This document shows positions 9,065-17,841 of a DNA stretch of 64,000 nt, in pieces (within the stretch, counting starts at the first letter, position 1; each line of letters opens with the position of its first letter). Position numbers and translations under genes: made by a program. This stretch comes from an uncultured Alphaproteobacteria bacterium (lineage in GTDB: Bacteria; Pseudomonadota; Alphaproteobacteria; Paracaedibacterales; CAIULA01): assembly GCA_903899945.1 (NCBI GenBank), contig CAIULA010000034.1:238328-302327 (forward strand). Reading direction: 5' to 3'. The notes under the pieces were generated by a model that searched no databases, was not told where the DNA came from, and saw only the letters and a program-made list of their open reading frames with translations.

Positions 9065-10140
9065 ATGATGTTAGGGTTGAAAGGGATTATAGAGGTCATT
9101 GCCAAGGATTTAGAAGAACGCCTTCCTAAACAAAGAGCCACGCAAAGGCGCAAACTAAGTGAACTGGTTGGGGGAGTTTTAATCTGTCAAACCCCTAATT
9201 TGATGGAATTATCAAATGTGTTGGACAGACCCACGCAAAGCGCTGAAGCCCGCTATAATTACGTGGAGAGATTTCTTAAAGAATCCTCTGGTTCATACAA
9301 ACGTAGTGATGGCAGCCTATGGTGAAGACCTACTCACCAGACTGGCCAAGCATCACCATACACTGGTGCTGATGATTGACCAAAGCAAAGTGAATGTGAC
9401 GCTGGAAGTTCTCATGGTCTCTGTGAGATTACGAAAGCGAGCCGTTTCTCTTTTTTAGATGGTGAGAGAAACAAAGGGAGGCATTGGTTTTTCTGTACAG
9501 AAAGATTTACTGGAGGTCGTTCGGAGTTGGATACCAGAAGGGTGTCGGGTTATGCTGGCAGGTGATCGCTTCTACGGAACTTCAGAATTGGTGAAATGGT
9601 GCCAAGAACAAGGGTGGGGTTATCGCCTACGGTTAAAAGGTAACCTCTGTATTTACCAAGATCAGGGACCGGATAAAACCCTTGATCAGCTGAAAGCAGA
9701 AGGAATGAAGGGACTTGAAAAAGCCAGATTTCGCTCCGGCATGGTAACTTCTGTGGATATCCTCCACGATCCTGGGCATGCAGAACCTTGGTATATCGCT
9801 ATGAATACCTCTCCCACCAAATATAAAACTTTGGATTACGGCTTGAGGCGGGGAATCGAGACTCTGTTTTCTGATTTTAAGTCCAGAGGGTTTTCCTTGA
9901 TGCAAACTCATATTCGCTTTGCAGATCGTCTGGAGAGACTGCTCCTTGTCCTTTCTATTGCGCTTCATTGGGCGGCTGGCCATGGGCCTTTGGCATGAGA
10001 AACAACATCAAGATCACGCTGAAAAAAGGGGGCCAAAAAAGCCTGTAGATCACAGCTCTCTCTTTTTAAAAGGGGTTTACGCTTCCTTCGAAGATGCTGT
10101 TTCTTTCATCAAAACCTACTCTCTCTATGGATTTATATAA
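9065..10140 (+). pseudogene. IS4-family transposase, broken by two frameshifts and an in-frame stop
   Basis: The first part (9065 to about 9300) is in one frame, encoding 'LPKQRATQRRKLSELVGGVL' and 'RYNYVERFLK'. The reading continues after a frameshift near 9290-9325 with 'LVLMIDQSKVN' (first catalytic Asp). A TAG at 9456-9458 interrupts a place where relatives usually have a tryptophan, so a TGG-to-TAG change is likely. After it come 'VMLAGDRFYGTSELV' (second Asp) and 'YGLRRGIETLFSDFKSRGF', an exact Y(2)R(3)E(6)K box with the catalytic Glu. Near 9975-9990 a second shift moves the basic C-terminal tail ('WHEKQHQDHAEKRGPKK') into a third frame. Three independent lesions make this a true pseudogene rather than programmed frameshifting. 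Confidence 0.85.
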
Positions 10141-10156
10141 ACTGATGGGTGGTAAG
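10139..10156 (-). repeat. Right terminal inverted repeat of the IS element
   Basis: Exact reverse complement of 8983-9000; it marks the right end. It overlaps the last two bases of the transposase tail's stop region. Confidence 0.85.
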
Positions 10157-10236
10157 TAGAAAGTATGAAGTTAACATTTTTTTAACCAAATTTCTTCATA
10201 CAATAGAATAACAGAATTCTACGAAAGATAGAAAAA

Positions 10237-11163
10237 ATGAAAATTTATATTCTTCTTCTTTTGCTTTCTTCAACTTTGAATGCGATGGATGGTAATGCAC
10301 TAGGCGATAAAAGCAATCAAAGTCCACCATCAATAGACACAGAAATCTTAGGTAATGGTTCGATTGATAGTTTTGATGATTTCTTTGATTCTAGCACTTC
10401 TTCTTCGCCAACGGATCGATCCGAAATCGATGAAAGTATCACTGAATTAATATCCTCCTCTCCCCCTCTAAAAATGACGAGAAACGACAGTGCTCGTCTT
10501 AATAGAAGTGCAGAAGAAGAATATCATCTATCTCATCCTCATCTTTTTTATAGACAAGATGAAGAAATATTAACGTCAAAAATAAAAAACTTTGGGAAAA
10601 TCCTTCGCTGCGGTACAAACGTTGATATTGGCAGAGTGACTTGGTTGCTTTCCCAAATGCCTGAAATTCTGCAAGAAATGCAAAAGATTTTTGAAAAGAT
10701 TCTAGCGAACTTAGAGCACACATCTGGTGATTATATCAAGCTTAACGCGTATAAAGAATTTGCAGTGGATATAGGGCAGAAAATAAAGTCCTCAGAATCT
10801 TACAGCGTTAATGAGTTGTTAGCAGTTTTTAGCAACATTAATGCAAGCGTTATTGAGGCCCAAAGCATTTTGTCGCGGTTGATAAAGAAACGCCTCGAAG
10901 TCATTTTGCAAGAAGTGCAGAAAAATAAAAGTATACAATTCCTAACAGATAGCTTTTTTAATAAGTCTCAAGATACTATTTCAAGTCATATAAGGCGCAT
11001 CGATAATGCGATAAAAGTTCAAAATAAATTCTCACTTCTTCAAAAAGACATACTGTCCTTTTCAAATCTTTTGCAAGATTTTTTCCTTCAAGATCGAACA
11101 TCTGAAGGAAAGAAAACATGCTCAGCTGACGAATTATTGGCAGCCTTAAAAGATAGCAAATAG
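10237..11163 (+). CDS. Predicted secreted protein of unknown function
   Basis: I do not recognise this 308-residue protein. It begins with a signal peptide (MKIYILLLLLSSTLNA, cleavage likely after ALNA-type SSTLNA). Next is an acidic, Ser/Asp-rich and probably disordered stretch (residues 25-80, with 'DSFDDFFDSSTSSS'). The C-terminal two thirds is predicted mostly helical ('LLSQMPEILQEMQKIFEKIL', 'LSRLIKKRLEVILQEVQKN'), possibly a coiled coil. There is no enzyme motif. The gene begins 80 bases after the insertion sequence and is convergent with another secreted unknown. The combination of signal peptide, disordered linker and helical body resembles exported factors of host-associated bacteria, but that is only an inference. 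Confidence 0.7.
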   Translation: MKIYILLLLLSSTLNAMDGNALGDKSNQSPPSIDTEILGNGSIDSFDDFFDSSTSSSPTDRSEIDESITELISSSPPLKMTRNDSARLNRSAEEEYHLSHPHLFYRQDEEILTSKIKNFGKILRCGTNVDIGRVTWLLSQMPEILQEMQKIFEKILANLEHTSGDYIKLNAYKEFAVDIGQKIKSSESYSVNELLAVFSNINASVIEAQSILSRLIKKRLEVILQEVQKNKSIQFLTDSFFNKSQDTISSHIRRIDNAIKVQNKFSLLQKDILSFSNLLQDFFLQDRTSEGKKTCSADELLAALKDSK

Positions 11164-11247
11164 TACATTGGTATTTTACGAGAACCTCATTCCATATGCC
11201 CTATCTCTAGTCTTAATGATGTGTTTAGGTTTTAATACACTTTTTAT

Positions 11248-11715
11248 CTATACAGGGTCTGAAATATACGCAATAACCTTATTTGATTTTGGATAATAAT
11301 CAGCAGTATAGCCTCCACCATCGGAAACATCTTCTGGATTTGGCGTAAGTTTTGCGATTTCTGTTCTAAATTTCTCAATTACTCCTTCATCCCTATCGTG
11401 AATTTTTTTATAAAGATTAGGCTGAACCAATAATCGATTTTTTAAATAACTTTTTTTTGAGGATGCCTGAATCTCTCTTATAATTTCGTCAGCATTATAT
11501 CCTGAAGATAATGCGACAGCTTGACTTTCTTGTGAGGTTCTATCACTAAGGTCTCCATCTATATGGACGGGGGGTCTTGGTTTGACTGTTGTGTGTAATT
11601 TTACGTGTTTATCTTCTTCGTGACCAGGACGGCTTAGTACTAAGGTTGAAGCATGACACAATTGGTTTAACAGGCAAAAGAAAACAGCTGCGCCGCCTAA
11701 TTTCATTATTTTCAT
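11248..11715 (-). CDS. Small predicted secreted protein of unknown function
   Basis: A 155-residue protein with an N-terminal signal (MKIMKLGGAAVFFCLLNQLCHA, cleavage likely after CHA). The mature part is polar: a basic/proline stretch ('LHTTVKPRPPVHIDGD'), a helical segment ('YNADEIIREIQASSKKSYLK') and a tail 'SDGGGYTADYYPKSNKVIAY'. No family is recognised. It faces the 10237 gene tail to tail and lies beside a serine-protease remnant, in a patch that looks recently disturbed. Confidence 0.6.
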   Translation of the reverse strand: MKIMKLGGAAVFFCLLNQLCHASTLVLSRPGHEEDKHVKLHTTVKPRPPVHIDGDLSDRTSQESQAVALSSGYNADEIIREIQASSKKSYLKNRLLVQPNLYKKIHDRDEGVIEKFRTEIAKLTPNPEDVSDGGGYTADYYPKSNKVIAYISDPV

Positions 11716-11789
11716 AGAATGTCTCCATTGTTCTTTTATTTAATATAATGTTCTTTTATAAAATTACTTTGCCTATAATATACTTATAT

Positions 11790-12417
11790 TTAAGTAGCTG
11801 CAATTAATCCTTTGAAAAATAAGTCACCATTTTCTTCAATTAAGTTGCTTCCGTGAACGACACCTAGTAATCGACAATGAATATGACCTGCGGCTATTTC
11901 ACATCCAAAAACAGGCCCGCCGCTCATCCACCCCAGAACTTGGAATAGGCAATGCTAATCTATGGGCCAAGGGTGTAGAGGCTGGAGACCCTGGTTGTCC
12001 ATTTCTTCGATGAGGATGAACCAAAGGTGGATTAACTTGTAAATCGCCTGGCAAAATATCATGCCCAACAAGATCAGATACTAAGCAAAATCCATCCCAA
12101 TCAAGATACATTTCATCTAAAGTGCCTTGTATAAAAAGAGCACCTGGTTTTCCGTATGCAAAAACACGGGTGAGGTTAAAGTCAGCATTGGTTCCCGTTA
12201 AATTTATGACTTGATGAGCATCGGCTAATCCATTTCCATGCAAATGCTGTTCAAGGGTTTGACCTGCTGCGTCGGCAGGGTTATTGCTTATGCTAATAAT
12301 CACATGATCTCTTCGCTGAAATAGATTACCCCAAGCATCTGCATTCCATGCATCTGATAACCTGTTAACCCTTGCTTGGTCTAAAACTCCACCAGCAGCT
12401 AATTGTTCTGCTAAGTC
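11790..12417 (-). pseudogene. Frameshifted, N-terminally truncated trypsin-like serine protease remnant
   Basis: One minus-strand frame is open from 12417 to 11899 but without a convincing start ('GGVLDQARVNRLSDAWNADA', 'DHVIISISNNPADAAGQTL', 'YLDWDGFCLVSDLVGHDILP', ending 'LALPIPSSG'). A neighbouring frame then takes over at a GGGG run near 11928-11931 with 'WMSGGPVFGCEIAAGHIH', 'LLGVVHGSNLIEENGD' and a stop at 11790. SGGPV followed a few residues later by GVVHG is the classic catalytic-serine region of chymotrypsin-fold proteases. No signal peptide, and no certain catalytic His, is visible, so the 5' part is also lost. A one-base error in the G run could be a sequencing artefact, but the missing N terminus supports a real remnant. 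Confidence 0.6.
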
Positions 12418-12448
12418 TTAAGAAATTCTTAACAAAGTGCCTTTGAAT

Positions 12449-13093
12449 CTAACGGCGATAATGATTTGCGCATCGTTGCCCAAGCATTTGAATGCATTGC
12501 ACAAGGATCACGAGAATCACAACAATTAAGACGACCAAGACTGTGTCATAGCGCTGGTATCCGTAACGAATAGCAAGGTCTCCAAGTCCGCCACCGCCAA
12601 CTGTTCCAGCCATAGCCGAATAACCAACAAGATTAATTATAACTGTGGTGATTCCAGCAATAAGAGGAGCCATGCTTTCTGGTAAAAGGATTTTTCGAAT
12701 AATCTCAAAAGGTGTAGCACCGAAGGATATGCCGACTTCGCTAAGGCCTTTGGGAACAGATCGCAGCGCATCTTCAACGCATCTCGCAATCAAAAGGGCT
12801 GCTGCAATGCTTAACGGGACAATCGCTGAACCGGTACCAATCGAAGTACCAATAATGTTTCTTGTAAAGGGAATCAAAAGAACAGTTAAAATAATATAAG
12901 GAATAGACCTGGCCCCGTTGACTAAAAAGCTCAAAGGTCCATAAACTTTTTTGCAGGGTTGAAGACCTTGCTGCGAGGTGTTATACAAAATGACCCCAAC
13001 AGGTACGCCCAGCAAAATTCCAATCCCCGTTGATCCAAAAACCATCAAAAGCGTTTCATACAAAGCTTTGAAAAGAAGATCATTCATTACCAT
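12449..13093 (-). CDS. metI: Methionine ABC transporter permease MetI
   Basis: An inner-membrane permease of 214 residues with about five helices. The family landmark 'NGARSIPYIILTVLLIPFTR' is complete. The EAA loop 'EVGISFGATPFEIIRKILLP' docks with MetN. 'NLVGYSAMAGTVGGGGLGDL' followed by 'AIRYGYQRYDT' is diagnostic of MetI. The start overlaps the metN stop by a few bases (either ATG 13093 or 13087), indicating coupling. MetI works with MetN and a MetQ; the only MetQ in the window is at 4661-5455. Confidence 0.93.
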   Translation of the reverse strand: MVMNDLLFKALYETLLMVFGSTGIGILLGVPVGVILYNTSQQGLQPCKKVYGPLSFLVNGARSIPYIILTVLLIPFTRNIIGTSIGTGSAIVPLSIAAALLIARCVEDALRSVPKGLSEVGISFGATPFEIIRKILLPESMAPLIAGITTVIINLVGYSAMAGTVGGGGLGDLAIRYGYQRYDTVLVVLIVVILVILVQCIQMLGQRCANHYRR

Positions 13094-14139
13094 CTGATAT
13101 ACCCCGCTTTTTCAACGCCAACTTGATGGTCTGTAAGATATTTTATAATTTTTTCTGTGCTTTCACCTTGATGTTTCAATGAAACGACAAGATGACCAAA
13201 TGTTGCTTTGCCAATATGGTCTAGGTTGCCTGATATAATATTGATAGGAATTTTCCATTCCTGAATAAGATTAGCAATCAGTGGCTTAGTTGAGGTTTGA
13301 CTCCCAAAAATCAATTTGAGTACAACATCGTCGTTTTCCTTGCCCTCTAGGTGAAGTTGCTGCTGCAAGAAATCGGGTAAATCATTTTTTAAAAGCTCTG
13401 AAAGCAGGCTCTGGGTTATGGCATGATTGGGGTTTGTAAATACACTTTCAACGGAGCCTTGTTCAACAATTTCCCCCTGGTCAAGAACGCAAACATCTTG
13501 GGCTAATTCTTTTACAACGTTAATGTCATGAGTGACAAAAATAATTGTGATCCCTAAACGCCTATTAAGATCTTGTAATAATCTTAAGATTTCAAGAGTT
13601 GTATGGGGGTCAAGAGCTGAGGTGAATTCATCACATAAAAGCAAAGTCGCATCTACAACAAGAGCCCTGGCGATGGCAACACGTTGTCGTTGACCGCCAC
13701 TAAGTTGGCCGGGATAGGCATTAAGCTTTGAGGATAATCCAACTAAGTTTAAGATATTTTCTACTTTTTTTTGTCGCTCTGTGTCTGATAACTTTAAAAG
13801 CTCTAAAGGAAAAGAGACATTTTCAAAAACGGTTCTCGTGCTTAAAAGATTAAATGACTGAAAGACTACGCCAATTTTTTGGCGAACTTCACGTAATTTT
13901 TGGCTGGAAAGATCAGTTAAATCTTGATCCTGGAAAAGGATTTTTCCTGTATCTGGTTTTTCAAGACCATTTAAGCACCTTAAAAGAGTACTTTTTCCGG
14001 CCCCACTTTTGCCAATGATCCCTAAGATTTTTCCTTGAGATACCTCAAAAGAAATACTATTTAGTACTTTCTCGGGTCCAGTTTTAGGAAAAGACTTAAC
14101 TATATTTTGAACAACCAAATGTGGATTTAAGCTTGGCAT
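13087..14139 (-). CDS. metN: Methionine ABC transporter ATP-binding protein MetN
   Basis: A 350-residue ABC ATPase. Walker A is 'GKSGAGKST' (residues 43-51), the signature 'LSGGQRQRVAIARAL', Walker B 'LLLCDEFTSALDP' (note F instead of the usual P/A after DE), and the switch histidine 'IIFVTHD'. Residues from about 270 form the NIL domain ('LIFGSQTSTKPLIANLIQE', 'HLVVSLKHQGESTEKIIKYL'), which senses cytoplasmic methionine and shuts down import. The NIL domain separates MetN from other importer ATPases. It leads the metN-metI operon. Confidence 0.93.
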   Translation of the reverse strand: MPSLNPHLVVQNIVKSFPKTGPEKVLNSISFEVSQGKILGIIGKSGAGKSTLLRCLNGLEKPDTGKILFQDQDLTDLSSQKLREVRQKIGVVFQSFNLLSTRTVFENVSFPLELLKLSDTERQKKVENILNLVGLSSKLNAYPGQLSGGQRQRVAIARALVVDATLLLCDEFTSALDPHTTLEILRLLQDLNRRLGITIIFVTHDINVVKELAQDVCVLDQGEIVEQGSVESVFTNPNHAITQSLLSELLKNDLPDFLQQQLHLEGKENDDVVLKLIFGSQTSTKPLIANLIQEWKIPINIISGNLDHIGKATFGHLVVSLKHQGESTEKIIKYLTDHQVGVEKAGYIRW

Positions 14140-14279
14140 TAGGAAACGCTTAGTAGTGGTACGCTTTAATTATCCAACAAATACCACAATCCCTTTAAAA
14201 AATCGATGCCTTCTCTTGCTATCTCTTTGCAAAACCCTTTAAGGTGTGATCATTGTTTTCCGTGATCAAAGCAAAGTGA

Positions 14280-15818
14280 ATGCAACTTTTACGCGCAGCA
14301 ACAACCGTGGGCGGTTATACAGCCCTAAGCCGGATTTTGGGTCTTATTCGTGAGATTTTAATGTCCCATGTTTTGGGCGCCAGCTTGGTTGCCGATGCTT
14401 TTGTTGTTGCTTTTAAATTTCCAAATTTCTTCCGTCGTTTTTTTGCCGAAGGGGCGTTTAACGCAGCTTTTGTCCCACAGTTTGCAGGGCGTTTGGCAGA
14501 ACAAGGATTTGCACCAGCAAAAATTTTGGCTGAACAAGTTTTTTCTGTTATGGCTTGGTTCTTGCTGGTCTTTGTTATTGTGATTGAGATTTTTGCAACC
14601 GATCTGATGCCCTATTTGGCGCCTGGGTTTATAACTACGCCTGAACGATTGACCTTAGCTGTGGAATTCACCCGTATTACTTTTCCATATATTATGTTTA
14701 TATCGTTATCAGCTTTGCTGGCGGGTATTTTAAATTCAATTGATCGATTTGCAGCCGCTGCTGCTGCGCCAATTCTTTTAAATGTGATGATGATAGGAGC
14801 TTTACTTATTTTTCCTGATCTTAATATGGAGCCAGGTTTTGCATTGTCAGTATCCGTATTTATAGCCGGTGTGGTTCAGTTGGCTTGGCTTTATTGGGTT
14901 TGTACGCGGGCCAAAGTCACTTTACGGCTGAAATTGCCTGTTCTAACGCATGACGTTAAAAAGGTTCTGAAACTCATGATTCCAGGTACCATTGGGGCAG
15001 GGGTTATGCAAATCAATCTCTTGGTTGATATGATCCTAGCGTCTTTGCTTCCAACTGGATCGCTGTCGTATTTATATTATGCAGATCGTCTGAACCAGCT
15101 GCCCTTATCTATTTTTGGTGTTGCAATTGGAACGGCCTTATTACCACCTCTATCCCGTTATTGGCGCAAGAATGAAGTTGAAAAGGCTCTTGCAACTCAA
15201 GCCACAGCTCTTGAAATTGCGATACAGCTAACCATACCTGCAGCAGTTGGGTTGATTGTTTTATCGCATCCGTTGATTAAATTGATCTTTGGGCATGGCC
15301 ATTTCACCTCGGTTGATGTCGCGGCCACAGCGCCTGCATTGGCAGCATTTGCATTTGGACTTCCGGCGTATGTAGCAGGAAAGGTTTTTTCAACGACCTA
15401 TTTTGCGCGTGAAGATACAACCACACCTGTTAAGGTCGCCATTATCTGCGTTATCAGCAATTTCATAATGAATCTGATTTTTATGAAATGGTTCTTTCAC
15501 GTCGGCATGGCTTTGGCAACGTCCCTTGCAGCCTGGATTAATGTCACGATTTTAGCTATTTTACTGAAAAGGGAAGGGCTTTTTACATTTTCTAAAAGGC
15601 TTTTATTTATGACCTTTAAGATTTTTATGTTATCAGCAGTTATGGGCTGTTTGTTAGTTTATGCTCAAGATCTTTTTCTCAATAATGCGACGTCAATTTT
15701 TGGTGAAATTGCGATCACTTTAGGTTACGTCTTGTTTGGAATTTTAGCCTATTGCGTTGGTGGTTATTTTGTCGGCGTAAAACCCTGGGAACAATTTCGA
15801 GATAAGGATAGAAATTAA
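14280..15818 (+). CDS. murJ: Lipid II flippase MurJ
   Basis: A 512-residue membrane protein of the MviN/MurJ (MOP) superfamily with about fourteen helices. It flips lipid-linked peptidoglycan precursor across the inner membrane. The start has the family signature 'TALSRILGLIREILMSHVLG' followed by 'ADAFVVAFKFPNFFRRFFAE' and 'GAFNAAFVPQF'. These carry arginines used in lipid II binding. The start is ATG at 14280, and the length is normal. It is divergent from metN. Confidence 0.95.
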   Translation: MQLLRAATTVGGYTALSRILGLIREILMSHVLGASLVADAFVVAFKFPNFFRRFFAEGAFNAAFVPQFAGRLAEQGFAPAKILAEQVFSVMAWFLLVFVIVIEIFATDLMPYLAPGFITTPERLTLAVEFTRITFPYIMFISLSALLAGILNSIDRFAAAAAAPILLNVMMIGALLIFPDLNMEPGFALSVSVFIAGVVQLAWLYWVCTRAKVTLRLKLPVLTHDVKKVLKLMIPGTIGAGVMQINLLVDMILASLLPTGSLSYLYYADRLNQLPLSIFGVAIGTALLPPLSRYWRKNEVEKALATQATALEIAIQLTIPAAVGLIVLSHPLIKLIFGHGHFTSVDVAATAPALAAFAFGLPAYVAGKVFSTTYFAREDTTTPVKVAIICVISNFIMNLIFMKWFFHVGMALATSLAAWINVTILAILLKREGLFTFSKRLLFMTFKIFMLSAVMGCLLVYAQDLFLNNATSIFGEIAITLGYVLFGILAYCVGGYFVGVKPWEQFRDKDRN

Positions 15819-15959
15819 GAAATAAGATAATTTTCTAAATCTCATAATTATTGTTTTTAAAAAATCTTGAAATAAATTTTCCTAATTCAACGTTTAAACA
15901 TCTGGCAATTGATTGTTTCTATCTTTATGATATAGCGATTTCTTGGGAAAGAAAAAATC

Positions 15960-16874
15960 ATGAACATATCAAGAAAGTTTAAACAGACAATGATAAATGT
16001 TTGGAATGATAAGGGAAAAACTTGGCTTCTTGAGCTGCCAGAACGTATTAAATATTTTACAAATAAATGGCAATTGCAGAACCTAAAACCATTTGAAAAT
16101 CTTACCTATAGCTATGTGATTTCAGCTTATAGCGCCTTGTATAAAACCCCTGTTGTTCTAAAGATGATGCTCTCTCATCAAGAGCTTTTTGATGAACAAA
16201 AGGCTTTGGAGTATTACAACGGCAGAGGGTGTGTTAAACTCCTTGCCTCTGACATTGATAAAGGGGCAATTTTAATTGAGGAAATTGTTCCCGGGACCCC
16301 ACTGAGTACTTTGTTCCCAATAAATGATGATAAAGCAACAGCTATTGCTATTGAAATAATCAAAGGGCTGCATCAAAGTCCAATCTTAATAAGGGAAGTT
16401 GCCAATTTTCCATCCATCAGCAATTGGTTAAGTTTATTGGATCATTTTAATGACTCAAAAATTCCTGGGGATTCTTTAAAAAATGCTCAAACGCTCTCTA
16501 AATTTCTCTTAAGTACCCAGGGCGATTTGTGCGTATTGCATGGCGATCTTCACCATCAAAATATTCTTTTAGATAATCATAGGGAATGGATTGTTATTGA
16601 TCCGAAAGGAATTGTGGGAGAACTTGCCTTTGAGGCAGGTACATTTTTACGCAATCCTTTTCTCTGTCTTTTAGAGCAGCCCAACGCTCATGAGGTTATC
16701 AATAATCGATTACATTTACTTTCTGGCGGCCTTCAAATTGATTACGGACGTCTTTTGGATTGGGGATACGTTCAGACTGTTTTAGCTGCGTGTTGGGCAA
16801 TCGAAGATAATCTTGGCAATGCAGATGATTTTTTAAAGATGATTAAACTCTTTGAAAAGATAAAGGCATTTTAA
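15960..16874 (+). CDS. Aminoglycoside/hydroxyurea phosphotransferase-like kinase (APH(6) family)
   Basis: A 304-residue small-molecule kinase of the APH(6)/hydroxyurea antibiotic-resistance kinase family, in the protein-kinase-like fold. The catalytic loop is 'LCVLHGDLHHQNILL' (Asp base), the metal-binding Asp lies in 'WIVIDPKGIVGE', and the family ending 'FEAGTFLRNP' is clear. The ATP-binding lysine is probably in 'PVVLKMML'. Relatives phosphorylate streptomycin, but many chromosomal members have unknown natural substrates. Here it starts a plus-strand run with psuK (31-base gap) and psuG, so a metabolic substrate is possible. Resistance should not be assumed. Confidence 0.8.
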   Translation: MNISRKFKQTMINVWNDKGKTWLLELPERIKYFTNKWQLQNLKPFENLTYSYVISAYSALYKTPVVLKMMLSHQELFDEQKALEYYNGRGCVKLLASDIDKGAILIEEIVPGTPLSTLFPINDDKATAIAIEIIKGLHQSPILIREVANFPSISNWLSLLDHFNDSKIPGDSLKNAQTLSKFLLSTQGDLCVLHGDLHHQNILLDNHREWIVIDPKGIVGELAFEAGTFLRNPFLCLLEQPNAHEVINNRLHLLSGGLQIDYGRLLDWGYVQTVLAACWAIEDNLGNADDFLKMIKLFEKIKAF

Positions 16875-16905
16875 ACTACAGAAAAAATATAGAAAGCAGA
16901 TTGAA

Positions 16906-17841
16906 ATGGTTAAAAAGCGAACTTTATGTATTGGTGGTCTTAATGTAGATTGGACTGCTATATCTTCTTTAGGCAGATTTCCTGTTGATTTTGTTTCTTA
17001 TACTTTCAAGTCGACCCTTGGAGGTGTTGTTCATAATATTGCGCAAAACCTAAAAAACTTAGGTCAAGAAGTTAGTATTATTAGCGCACTAGGCAATGAT
17101 GCTCATGGCGAATTAATGATCCAAACTTTACAGAAATCAGGGATTAACCATCAACATATTGCTAAATTTGACAAACATCCAACAGCATCAATTGTTTTTG
17201 TCACAGGGCCAAATGGAGAGTTTCTATTGAATGTGGCCAGAACCGAAATTTACAGCCTTTTAAATTCAGAATTTTTTGAATCTTTGTTAAGTGAAATGAC
17301 TGATTTTAAAACTTGGGTAATTGATACTGATTTAACGGCAGAAGCCATATCTTTTCTTGCTAGACATAAACCCAAAACAACAAAACTTTTTGGAGTTATA
17401 TCAGCTCCTGCATTAGCTCAGCGAGTTGTTTCAGTTTTGCCTTCCTTTGATGGATTATTCATGAACAAAGAGGAAGCTTCTCGTTTGCTAAAAGATAAGA
17501 TTGAAACTCATGAACAGGTTTTAAGGGCTTCTGATATTTTGCGCAGCCAAGGAATTTTAAATGTTTTTATAACCTTAGATAAAGATGGGGTTTGCGTGAA
17601 TACGACCGATTACAGAGGAATTATCTCTGCCTTGCCTGCTAGAGTTAATGATACTAAAGGGGCAGGAGATGCCTTTGCCTCTGTTGTTATTGAAGAACTT
17701 GCAAGTGAAAATAAGAAACCAATCCTAGAGATAGTCCATTTGGGTTTAATTGCCTCTAGCCTTGTTGTTGAGATAACCGGGAAAACTTATGGTATGTTGT
17801 CTAAAGATGCGATTAAAGAGAGAAGTAAAATTTATGAATGA
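16906..17841 (+). CDS. psuK: PfkB-family carbohydrate kinase, probable pseudouridine kinase
   Basis: A 311-residue ribokinase-fold kinase. It opens with 'TLCIGGLNVDWTAIS' and 'KSTLGGVVHNIAQNLKNLG', the substrate-binding PfkB signature. The anion hole and catalytic Asp are in 'DTKGAGDAFASVVIEEL' (PfkB signature 2). The gene overlaps psuG by eight bases, which points to pseudouridine kinase: it phosphorylates pseudouridine to pseudouridine 5'-phosphate, the substrate of PsuG. Without the neighbour it could be called only a generic sugar/nucleoside kinase. Confidence 0.85.
   Translation: MVKKRTLCIGGLNVDWTAISSLGRFPVDFVSYTFKSTLGGVVHNIAQNLKNLGQEVSIISALGNDAHGELMIQTLQKSGINHQHIAKFDKHPTASIVFVTGPNGEFLLNVARTEIYSLLNSEFFESLLSEMTDFKTWVIDTDLTAEAISFLARHKPKTTKLFGVISAPALAQRVVSVLPSFDGLFMNKEEASRLLKDKIETHEQVLRASDILRSQGILNVFITLDKDGVCVNTTDYRGIISALPARVNDTKGAGDAFASVVIEELASENKKPILEIVHLGLIASSLVVEITGKTYGMLSKDAIKERSKIYE

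Larger units (their letters stand above)
8983..10156 (+). mobile_element. Degenerate IS4-family insertion sequence
   Basis: The element is bounded by 18-base perfect inverted repeats (8983-9000 and 10139-10156) and contains a single broken transposase gene. A strong ribosome-binding site (AAGGAGGAG) precedes the transposase start at 9065. The DDE residues and the IS4-type Y(2)R(3)E(6)K box are still recognisable. I see no clear target-site duplication next to the repeats, which suggests an old insertion or flanking change. Its length of about 1.17 kb is normal for a small IS4-family member. The element cannot move by itself because its transposase is disrupted. Confidence 0.85.

Noticed and set aside
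9633..9983. Minus-strand frame of 116 codons inside the transposase
   Set aside because: It overlaps recognisable DDE transposase sequence and lacks any family resemblance.
14156..14187. Six-base inverted repeat GTGGTA/TACCAC ahead of metN, considered as a SAM riboswitch
   Set aside because: The loop of 20 bases and the surrounding sequence do not match any SAM riboswitch core I know; it may be an operator but the evidence is too thin.
9382..14281. A 16-base sequence (CAAAGCAAAGTGAATG) in the transposase remnant recurs just before murJ
   Set aside because: In 64 kb of biased composition one such match is expected by chance, and no other IS sequence surrounds the second copy.
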